Shown in pieces: positions 26,301-35,100 of a stretch of 64,000 nt of DNA (position 1 is the first letter of the stretch; the number at the start of each line of letters is the position of its first letter). A program made the position numbers and the translations under genes. The notes below the pieces were generated by a model. It was not told the origin of the DNA, did no database searches, and saw only the letters and a program-made list of their open reading frames with translations. The stretch covers positions 65,180,911 to 65,244,910 of the forward strand of contig NC_090942.1 of assembly GCF_040807025.1 (NCBI RefSeq), given 5' to 3'. The DNA is from Struthio camelus (taxonomy: Eukaryota; Chordata; Aves; Struthioniformes; Struthionidae).

Positions 26301-29165
26301 AAGCGTTCTCTCCTATTTTAAGAGATCAAGATTTAAAAGAAGGAATATTAAGAAAATAAAATATACAAACTATATGATAAAAACCCTTGTGTTTCACTCA
26401 CCTTCTTTCTATTTAGCTGCTAGATATGTAGCTGGTGAACCACTGTTTCTTCGGTCATGATCAGGCATGTTCAAACCACAAGGTGCCATTTCAAGTACAC
26501 TCAAAGCTCTAGTAGATATTCCTTGTTGGCCTATCTCAAATGCTATCATCATTTTGTTCAATTTTGAAGGAGGCACTAAGTATGTGATTTTTAAATCTGG
26601 ACAGTTTAGTTTCTTACTGATTATTATGGCAATCAGTTAATTGATTTTAGTATAGAGCTCTGAAGCTGGAAAATGCACCAATTTCTCAGGACAAGGCACA
26701 ACTGCAATAGAATGGAGACAGAGTGGGGGTTCTGGGGCTGCCTCTCACATCACCAGGAGCATATGCTCAGCACTAACATAGGAGTATCAATGCCCTTGGT
26801 TTCCTCCCAGTCAATCCGTCAATCTGTCCCTGGCTCTCAAATGGTAGCTTATGGACAGCTAGTGGTCACATGCACATTGGCTCTTCCTGCAACGAGCTTC
26901 TTATGCAAGTATCCAAACTCTGTAAGCAAGCAAGAGTTGTAAGGTCAAGACAGAACCAAGGTGAGGATTCAGTCTAGGAGGACCAAGTTGCCTTTACAGG
27001 TCCAAGTCACCAGTGGAGCCATGTGGCCTGGGCAGGAGGATGGAAAAAGGACCTAACGGCTGAGCAGCATGTGAAACATTTGAGAAGAGCAATGACTCAG
27101 GGAAAAGCATGCCAGAGACTACGAGAAGAGAGAAAAACTAAACACAAGGGACTGGGGAGGCTGAGTTGGCAACAAAACAATGAACCTTATAATAAAGCAT
27201 TCAAATGTTATGGAAAAAGATAAACTTGTATTGCATTAATTGAGTGTCAAGTAAAAAAAAAAAAAAAAAGCTTCAGTGGTTTCCCATTATTTCCTGTAAA
27301 CTGTTGCTGAAACTGCTTTAGGGCTGTTACAAGACTGTGAAGAAGAGTAAACTTAAAATGCCTTAGCTGCAAGGAGGCCCACAGAGTGGACAGGCAAAAC
27401 CCACGCTGTATCAGCACTGAGGATTGTTAGAGGTAGCAGTTGAGGACGTTAAATAAATAACAATATCATGCAAATCAATTATTTAAAAGGCAGTATTCAG
27501 CCACCCCTGCCAATGGGTAAAACAATACAAATCCATGAATCAGGGGGCACTGGACGTAGGCAAAGCTGTACAGTCAGCTAGCAAAGAAAATGCTTCACTT
27601 CTACCTGTTAGTGTTACCTCTTTCCAAGTGCTAGTCTGTAAAGCTTAGTGAAATCACTTTACAAGCCAAATCCAGTTTTGCAGAACTAAATGGAGCTAAA
27701 CGAAGATATACCTGAATTTGACCCCACATGTTCGTCACAATGCCTGTTGCACAGGAGCTACATGAACCGCTCCCTTTCCTACCAAGCAGGGATCTAAGGA
27801 ACAAGCAGTGCACATTTAGAAGGTGGATTTACCAAATTGGGATTTCAGGTATAGCCTGTCACAGAGATGCCAAATCTATTTTAAAACTCTGTTCACAGAC
27901 AACTTTGCTCATAAGCAGCCAGGCAAAATAAGGTTACCTTTCTAGAGAGTCATAAAAATTTTCCTCTTCACTCATTCTACCTGGTGAAATGCCATCCAAT
28001 AAAGATTCAGGAGGAACTAGTTCTTGGGCAATCTTCTATTGGTGGCATACCTTCTCAGAAGCAACATGAGGGAGCCTGATGACTTGAAAGGATCCCCCAG
28101 ACTGTCTGGCTACTTTTTCCATTGTTTGTTGCTTGCCTTTTTCATAACCATCTGAATCTCCCCAAAGGCATACGACATGTACTGGATGCAACTTGTTCTC
28201 CACAAGAATTTGACAGATTTGCTCTGACTCTTGCTCTGGGAGCATGTTGGTGAACAGATACACTTCCTCGCAGGCTGGGTCTTCAAATGCCACAGCCAAG
28301 CCACTTGCAGCATCTGTGCCATTCTCAAACTGCAGGGATCGAATCCAGGCTGCAGCTTCAGTGACACTGCAGAGTGAACATTTGACCAAGCAGTCGCACC
28401 ATTTTAATACCTATGGGGGGGAAAAAAAAGACAAAAAAGAAAAAGCCTCCTCCCCATTCCAAACTTGCAAATCTTTCCTAACGTGGGACAGATGTGAGAT
28501 TCTGTATTTAGTATTTCTGTGTTTCCCGATGTCATCCTCTATAGTAATGAAGGAATTCCCCACATCCTATGACAAAATCCCTGTGGTCAGGTAGGGCTGG
28601 AGAAGGTCAGGCAGCCTCTCCACAACCTATACATGCACTGTAAACTGCACGTCTTTTCCCCCTCAGAGACAGCAGTCTTATCACTTCCTCCACTGCTGAC
28701 ATTCCCTATACTTTACAGGCTTTTCTCATTCTTAGCTGAATGACAATCAAAGCAGCTGTTCTCAGCTGGGAAAAAGCTTTGAAATTTGCTGCTTTTACTG
28801 CACATTTGAAGAAGGACTTGTGTGCCCTAAAGCTCGTCTACTTTTCCAGCTATAGTGACCAGTCTAAAGAAAGACATTGGCTCTATTTGCAAACCTACGG
28901 TCGCTAACGCCTTTTCACTGTGACTGCTTTAAAGCCCCCTGTGACTCCCTGGCGGCGTTACCTTGCTGGAAAACGCTATGACATTGAACGCGGCCTCGGT
29001 GAGCCTGGCGGCCAGCTGGAAGAGAGTCCGTACGAGGTGCTCCTTCAGGTACCGGACCGCGGTGGCCGCGGCTCCCCGCACGCCGACCACAAAGGTGACG
29101 CCCTGCCCCCGGGGCTCGTCCGCCACCGCCGCCGCGGCGCGGCCGGCGCCAGCGAGCCCCGCCAT
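17314..29165 (-). CDS. C11orf16/VWA3B-like protein: VWA-like domain + DUF4537 + coiled coil, 11 exons, one in-frame TAG
   Basis: Coding exons in transcript order: 29165-28962, 28410-27938, 25849-25672, 24510-24282, 23679-23111, 22364-22223, 21364-21213, 20988-20758, 19132-18969, 18181-17932, 17538-17314. Each junction is GT-AG and the phase is kept through all ten, giving 938 codons. About 22-185 is a VWA-like fold (GVTFVVGVRGA, FNVIAFSSK, YLFTNMLPE) lacking the DxSxS metal site. About 263-400 carries two Tudor-like units (GARVLARRETDGYYYRGH; GDRVLAPWEAKAERFGPGTV; VLVNFWNGQ), as in human C11orf16. A Cys-rich patch follows near 429-465, then a conserved VNTAVNTD motif. About 727-938 is a Glu/Lys/Gln/Arg-rich coiled coil. 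Codon 193 is TAG. The ATG at 29165 has G at -3 and +4. The function is unknown; a cilium-related role is inference. Human has no such gene here as far as I recall. Confidence 0.8.
20340..20520 (+). mobile_element. MIR-like (CORE-SINE) remnant in intron 8 of the C11orf16-like gene
   Basis: The order of blocks follows the MIR consensus: AGGACTGGCTTGGTCCCATC (box-B side), CAGCCCTGCCATG, GGCATTGGGCTGGCCAGC, a CCTTTCTCTGTCTT-rich part, AAAGATGGAATAATTCTTTC, then CTTGCAGAGCTGTCTGAAAG. Divergence is high, as expected for a pan-amniote MIR copy. Ends are approximate. Confidence 0.65.
27938..28410 (-). other. Exon 2 of the C11orf16-like gene, interrupted by an in-frame TAG
   Basis: The exon reads VLKWCDC...RLPHVASEKVCHQ, then TAG at 28038-28036, then KIAQELVPPESLLDG and SEEENFYDSLE in the same frame. 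It ends at donor AAAG|GTAACC. The leftover two bases (AG) join the first base of exon 3 (C) to give Ser, which restores the frame used by every later exon. A possible inner donor GAGAAG|GTATGC lies at 28051/28050, but an intron from there to the AG just before the downstream coding part would be only 15 nt, too short to splice. The TAG could be a one-base change of TGG or CAG, a read-through codon, or a sequencing or assembly error. Confidence 0.75.
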
Positions 29166-29308
29166 AGCTGAGAGGGGCAACCGCACCGGCCAGCGCTATG
29201 GGGCGGGGGGCGGCACAGCCCTCTTCCTGCTTCGCCGGGGGCTTCCCGAGCGCCCCAAGCTCAGCTTGCCCGCGGACAGCCCCGCACTGAGACCTGGCGG
29301 CGCCGGCC

Positions 29309-29352
29309 GTTACTCCGCGCGTGGCCGGCCGTTACTCCGCGCGTGGCCGGCC
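29309..29352. repeat. 22-bp tandem direct repeat in the divergent promoter
   Basis: Two identical units beginning GTTACTCCGCGCGTGG and ending CCGGCC, back to back. They are CpG-rich and lie between the start codons of the C11orf16-like gene and NDUFB2, nearer to the former. Confidence 0.9.
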
Positions 29353-29395
29353 CTTACCGCCTCAGCGCGCGGCGCCAGAGGGCCCGCCGTTCCCC

Positions 29396-29408
29396 GTTGC
29401 TACGCAAC
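29396..29408. promoter_or_regulatory. RFX X-box-like palindrome
   Basis: GTTGC-TAC-GCAAC is a perfect inverted repeat with a 3-base spacer and fits the X-box pattern GTNRCC(N0-3)RGYAAC closely. It lies about 230 bp upstream of the ATG of the C11orf16-like gene and 550 bp upstream of NDUFB2. X-boxes bound by RFX factors commonly drive ciliary genes, but no binding is shown here. Confidence 0.5.
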
Positions 29409-29954
29409 CAGACGCCGTGGGCTGAACCAACTGGGCCATCTTGGGGGGAAGGGCCTTTTATTTTTAAAGCATCTTTCTTACGGAGGAGTAATGCCTGCGA
29501 CGCCTGCTCCCCCCACCCCACTCTGAACTGAGGCGTTTTTGCCCCAGAAGGTCACTGCAGTCCTTCTCTTGCCTTCTCTGTGGGCAGTGTCATTGTTTCG
29601 GGCTGAACAGCAACCCCCGCCGAGGACTTGGTTCCGCCTGCGCCGCTCCCAAGGGCTGAGAGCGGCGAGGGGGGGGTCACAGATATACTTGTGCTAACAG
29701 CGAGGAACCCCAGGAAGCCCCGAGGCGCGGGCAGCCGCGGCAGCGGGAAGGACCCTGAGTTACGGCTGCCGCCGCTGCCGCCTTGGGGCGGAGCGCTTGC
29801 CCAGTTCCCCTTCTCCCCGCCTCAGCCCCCTCCGCGGCCGGAGTTGGTAGGCGCCAGGCGGCGCGGCGGGCCAATCGCCGCGGCTGTTGTTGGGAGGCGG
29901 CCGGGTGACATTGGGGGGGAGGGCAGGAGGGTCGGTACCGGCGCGGCTGCCATC

Positions 29955-30442
29955 ATGCTGGCGGCGCTGGGGCGCTCGGCGGCGGCGCGGCTCCTCCGGG
30001 CCGGGGTCAGCGGCGGCGGCGGCGGCGGCGCGACCGGGCTGCGGCAGTGAGTGCGGGGGCGGCGGGGCCGGGGCGGCGCGGCGCGGCGCGGCGCGGTGCG
30101 GGCGGCGGTGGCCGGGAGTGACGCGGTGCCGGCGCGGTGTGTTGCAGCGCGGGCGGCGAGGTGCACATCGAGCCGCGGTACCGGCAGTTCCCGCAGCTGA
30201 CGCGGGCGCAGGTGATCCGGGGCGAGATGCTGTCGGGCTTCATGTGGTTCTGGATCCTGTGGCACTTCTGGCACAGCTCGGACATGGTGCTGGTGAGGCC
30301 GGCGCGGCGGGAGGGAGGGGGGTGCGGGCCGGGCCGGGCCCCGCTCTGAGCTCGCCTCTCGCCGCAGGGTCACTTCCCCTACCCCGACCCCGCGGCCTGG
30401 ACGGACGAGGAGCTGGGCATCCCCCCCGACGACGCGGAGTAG
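29955..30442 (+). CDS. NDUFB2: NDUFB2, complex I accessory subunit (AGGG/B2), complete
   Basis: Coding exons 29955-30046, 30148-30292 and 30368-30442 encode 103 residues (human 105). Exon 1 gives an Arg/Ala-rich presequence-like N-terminus with a Gly run. Exon 2 carries the near-invariant [17 protein letters not shown] and the single membrane segment [12 protein letters not shown]. Exon 3 ends with [18 protein letters not shown] and an acidic tail. The product is a supernumerary subunit of the membrane arm of mitochondrial NADH:ubiquinone oxidoreductase. Introns are tiny (101 and 75 bp) and GC-rich. The ATG at 29955 is the only one in frame ahead of the conserved part. It is transcribed away from the C11orf16-like gene and towards BRAF. 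Confidence 0.97.
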
Positions 30443-31398
30443 GCGCTGCCCGCAGCCCGCCGGTATGCGCTGCCCCCCCGCCGGCAGCCCCGCTCCCTCG
30501 CGGGAGAGACTTCTCAGCGCGGTTGTTTGTTTCGGTTTTTTATTCTTTATTTTGTTCTTTTTTTCTCCTCCCCGCGGAGCCCTATGAACGGGGTCGCAGT
30601 TCGAGCGCCTAGCGCTTAAGAGCGCACTTAGGCGGCCGTTCCTGCCTTGCACCTGGGTCGTGGTTGGCTTTAAACAGCCCTAAGCCTGAGCGGCCGCTGC
30701 GTGCACTGTCCGGGTTGTGTAGCCGTTGGACTGTATTTCTCTAAAGCTCCTGGCTGCAACAGCGTCAGGGGGTGCATGGCGCTCTGCAAAGCTCCTTTTC
30801 TTTCACTACTGCTAAAAGGGCCCCTGCTTTCTGCAGCTACTCGCACAGTTTCAAAGGCAAAGGTACCAAACCTGTCCTTTACAGAAAGCAAATTATTTTT
30901 GCATTGCTGTTGCTGAGGAGGATGATGGTGATGTTTTTTTAAACTATCTCCACGCTCTTTTCCTGGATGGGTAGCTGAAAGCTTGAGCCTCGGTAGTCTA
31001 GTTCTGGCAATACATGACTCTGTGCCATCCTACAACTTTTTTTTTTTTTTAAATGAGTTGTAGCTTAATTACTGCCATTTCAGAATTATTTTATGGGTTC
31101 ATGCTATACTATACACAATGGTCTCCAGCTTTGAGACATGCTTTGTTACTGGACAAAGACCCTTAAGAGTCTTCCTTTTACTAACGGTGTTGGGCTTCTA
31201 GCTTGTTCTTCTTTGCTTGTTCTCTCTTTAATTGCCCCATCACTTAAGCTGCTATTTCATATTATGACTGTAAAATTTTTAAGAGCTTCAACTATTGCTG
31301 AAGGCAGGAGGGCCACTGCTGAGGAGATCTTCCCCTGCCCTCAGCTGTGGGAGAGGGACTGGCAGAGAGATTCTGATTCTGTCTTCTGTTACTTGCAG

Positions 31399-31476
31399 GC
31401 TGTGTTGCGAGATCCCTGGAACTACAGCTTTGGCTCTTCTTCTGTCCTTTTTTCAATAAATATTACTTGTAATCAA
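31399..31476 (+). other. NDUFB2: NDUFB2 non-coding last exon with poly(A) signal
   Basis: After the stop in exon 3 a donor CCGCCG|GTATGC ends that exon at 30462. An acceptor TGTTACTTGCAG precedes 31399, and the exon carries AATAAA at 31455-31460, with cleavage expected near 31475. Human NDUFB2 likewise has a fourth, mainly 3' UTR exon as far as I recall. The intron in between (30463-31398) holds no gene. Confidence 0.7.
31455..31460 (+). terminator. NDUFB2: Poly(A) signal of NDUFB2
   Basis: AATAAA inside the predicted last exon, followed by a T/G-rich stretch from about 31490 (GTGTGTGGTTTTT), a normal downstream element. An 18-T run lies at 31509-31526. Confidence 0.7.
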
Positions 31477-32199
31477 ACCCTAACCTGAGGTGTGCTCTGT
31501 GTGTGTGGTTTTTTTTTTTTTTTTTTGAATGCGACATGACTCTTGGGGAATGAACACTTACAGCTTCAGAGGTGAGGTATTTCAGTCTGGATTAGCCTGT
31601 GTTGTTTTTGCTTGATAATATAATATGCTCCCCTCAAGAAGGTGCTACATCTACATTCACATGAAAGTTTAAAACTTATGTGACTAAGAACGCAGTAGGC
31701 AAGCATCCTATCACCTTATTGACTAGGTGGCAGACAATTAAAGTGGGGAAAGTTATATAACTTGTTGATGTTAGAACTGTGGTGAAACTAACTTAAAAAG
31801 GAATTTTTACTGAAGTCCTCAGGATCTTGGAGTAACAGCTTCTATAGGAGCAGGTAGAACTGCCATGAAGAAAACCCAGACTAACTTGCACCAAGCTTTC
31901 CCTAGGGTGAAAGGGACCTTCCCTTGGTGATTATAAGAGTCCAGATTAAATTTTGTGAAATACCTTTTTGCAAAGGTAAAAGTGGCTTAGGGCTAAGCAT
32001 ATTGTTCAAGGAGGCAGCAGTCCAGATAAGGAAGACTTGAAATTGGTTGGGTTATTTCCCCAACCATTTCCATGTTGTTTTGCCAGAGCTACGTTCTAAA
32101 TTAGCAAGGTTAAAGTACATTTGTGTTTTGCTCCCAGTAAGCCACCTTGGCTGCCCCTCTGGAACATCAGGGAGACGATTAAACAATCTCCTGCTTCAG
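31477..32199. other. Short intergenic gap between converging NDUFB2 and BRAF
   Basis: About 720 bp between the NDUFB2 poly(A) region and the distal BRAF poly(A) region. It has an 18-T run near its left end and no gene, element or RNA that I could recognise. Confidence 0.5.
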
Positions 32200-35100
32200 A
32201 CTTTTCCATGCAGTCAATCTTTATTATAGCAGTATTCTCATATTCACATCAAGTACATAGAACTTTTTGCCTTTTATATAATACAGAGTTCTTTAAATAA
32301 CTTTACACAGAAATAGTTTTCTTCAATCTGAATTCAGCTATCAAATTTTAATATGTTTTAAGTCTCCATGCTCTCTAGCCAAACTGGACAATATTTCCCA
32401 TTGTACAAATTTACATGAGAAAAACTCCAAAGTACAAATGAAGGGACAACAAAAGTAAAGGGTGGGGTGGGGGGGAACAAACAAGAAATAAGTTGTATTG
32501 GCAATTAAAGGGGACACTTGAGAAGGAAAGAAGGGGAGTTACCATGACCTATGTAACAGAAAACTGAAAATAAACATTTTGTTACCAATTAAAAAATAAA
32601 TACACTTTTCAAAACAATTACTCCATTGTAGATTTTAAAAAGCAGCTATGGAAATCTACTAACACAATTTTTTTTAATTGGACTGGACCTTCTACTTTGC
32701 AGTCATAAGCCCCTTGCAAACCCCTGGTGGTTAAAAAAATACAGCTGAAAGGAATGTTGTGTTAGCACAGAGTTTAAACTGGTGGGACATACATTTCATT
32801 GCACTAAGAAACCAAAACAAAAAAGTATAGAAATTTCCCTTTCCTCTCCTTACTAGATACTTTGCCTTTTATAAGCAAGCCTCTATATTATGAGGTAATG
32901 CCATTGCCTTGACTATACATAAAAAGTCAAGTTTAAAGGATATAGATTTATATACTATCTATATACTTTAAACAAACCAGTCCTCTCTTATTCCCCCACA
33001 GGGTCCAACTACTGAGTGCACTACCTTCCATCACTTTTTAATGAAACGTATGCATTGAGTCTTTTGTGGAAAGCCCCCCCAAGAGACTGGTGCACCTTTC
33101 CTAATCTAGGAAAAGCAGCATGCTCTCAAGTGAGAAACAGAGACAGTGCAACTACTGCACAACAGATTACAAACATGTATACCTATTCCTTCAAAACAAG
33201 GCAGAGTCACAGAAGGCAACAGTGGCCAGTCTGCATGTATGTTTTGACACAGAAAAAAGGGATCCAATTAGGGTGCTGAGGACTGATTAGCTTTGCAATC
33301 GCTAAAGAAAAAGGTCATCTGCCATTGCTAGAACTGGAAAAGGGAGATGGGAAGTTGCTACCTGAGCACACCAGCGCAGACAAGGGGCTGCAACGAACGC
33401 TGTCCTTGCACTCAGGACGATCGACAGAGCGCACGGTCTACCTCTTTCACCTGGAAGATTGGCAGACCTCACCCCAACTGGAACATGCCCCAGCACTAGC
33501 TCCCAAAGGAATTTCAAGGGTGGCAAGGAGTAGAGGCAGGACTTTCCTCAATCCTACCAAATGAGATGAAAAGAAAAGCAATGGTGTAATTTGGATAGCC
33601 AAAACATGCAAGTTGACCACTGTCAGGTTTCTGTCAGTTGAGGAGAAATTGTGCGGAGAGGGGGAAGGAAGGGGAGGCAGGAAGGACGCAAGGCTCGTGA
33701 AGGAATGATGTGCATGTTTTTTGTTTTTTTTCCTCTAAAGGTTCACAGCTTTGAATAAAAAAGCACATTTATTGCACTTACATTTTATTTTAGACAGAGT
33801 TAATTTAAATTAGGCCCTCACAACCCCCCACCATCCCAAAATAACCCAACACCCATGTTTGGTCCATTTTGCCCCCTAGACCCAACATCTGTGCCCAGAT
33901 GGTGGGCTTCACTGCTTCTCCTAATGTTCCATTAAACTCCCAAACACACAAACAGATTTTCTTTTCAACGAGGGTGAATACACAAATGCAACACAGAATG
34001 ACATTCATCAAAACAAAAATCAACCATTTTTCAAACCCAAACAAAAAGAATACATAATCTTTCGCTTTTGTGTTTTACTCGCTCAAAAGCAAATGTCACA
34101 CAAGGCTTACTCTTAAAGTACAGCTGCTGCAGATGCGATAACAAACTAGACAAAACGATTGGGCAGGCCACTGTTGGCTCTTAAGTAGGCTGAATGACTT
34201 GAACACACTGCTGCTGTGATGCTACAAAGCAAACGCCTAGGTAGTTTACAAGTTCATAAACGCTCCCATCAGCCCCCTTCTCTTGGCCAAACAGGGAAAC
34301 AGTTTCTGTATGAGTTTAATCAAAAAACACAACCATCATCTTAGGTGAACTTTTAGTGCAGAATTTGGGGTAGGTAAAAGGATTCCAGATAGTTCCTGGA
34401 ATGTTAGTAAAACTCTTTTAAAAAATTACACTATGATTTATAAAATGGAGCAAAGACAAATTAAAATCAGTCTAATATTTTATATGAACTGTGCATTTAG
34501 ACATAATTTTGTAATTTAGAATTATGTCCAAAGTCTTGTCCCAAAGAAGAAAGGGAAAAGATCTGAGAAAGCACTAACATGAAAAACCATTCTTTTGTCC
34601 TTACGGACAAATAGGTTAAATATGACACTAGTATTTAGGTACTGCCAGAAGCCTATGTAACAGTTTGAAATTTGAACAAATCAAATTCAAACACATTGGT
34701 TGTCCCTCGCCTGACAAGATACCTATTATCTCCCAAGGTTAATGTGCAATAACAGAATATGCGATCACTAAACTGGAGCCTGCATTGTTGAGAAATTGCA
34801 AGAGACCTGGAAAAGAACTAAGGAAACCTGCTGGTATTCCAAAAAACAAAACTAATTGCACCTTCTGGATCAGGAAATTAGTTTTATGCTCTGAATTGTG
34901 TAGACTTTGACTACATATGAGCACTAGACATGAATTTCCCGTAAGCTAGCTCTCATCCTTCATTTATTGTCTCATTCTCTGATGGTACAACTTTAAGCCT
35001 CTTCAAAGCTTTACAATACATTTCTTTAACAAGATCATTGTGTCTGGGCAGGGGGCGGGGAAGGCTTATTTACTTTTAAGTTAAATGAACCTCATTTTAT

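Larger units (their letters stand above)
17539..28961 (-). other. Introns of the C11orf16-like gene
   Basis: Ten introns; the largest are about 25850-27937, 28411-28961 (intron 1), 24511-25671 and 19133-20757. They hold a 15-C run at 24019-24033, a 17-A run at about 27253-27269, a T-run at 18724-18740 and the MIR-like copy at 20340-20520. No other gene, RNA gene or intact element was recognised on either strand. Confidence 0.55.
29166..29954. promoter_or_regulatory. Divergent CpG-island promoter between the C11orf16-like gene and NDUFB2
   Basis: Only 789 bp separate the two start codons (29165 minus, 29955 plus), and the whole stretch is rich in G, C and CpG. Visible elements: a palindrome GTTGCTACGCAAC at 29396-29408, close to the RFX X-box; a YY1-like GCCATCTTG at 29435-29443; and a 22-bp direct repeat (GTTACTCCGCGCG...) at 29309-29330 and 29331-29352. 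The CpG island continues through NDUFB2 exon 3. A shared bidirectional promoter is inferred from the spacing. Confidence 0.65.

Noticed and set aside
28036-28050. A 15-nt intron (GTATGC...AATAG) removing the in-frame TAG
   Set aside because: Far below the minimum length that the vertebrate spliceosome can handle.
29628-30652. Long open frames on both strands around NDUFB2
   Set aside because: Typical CpG-island shadow frames; only the three NDUFB2 exons encode the conserved protein.
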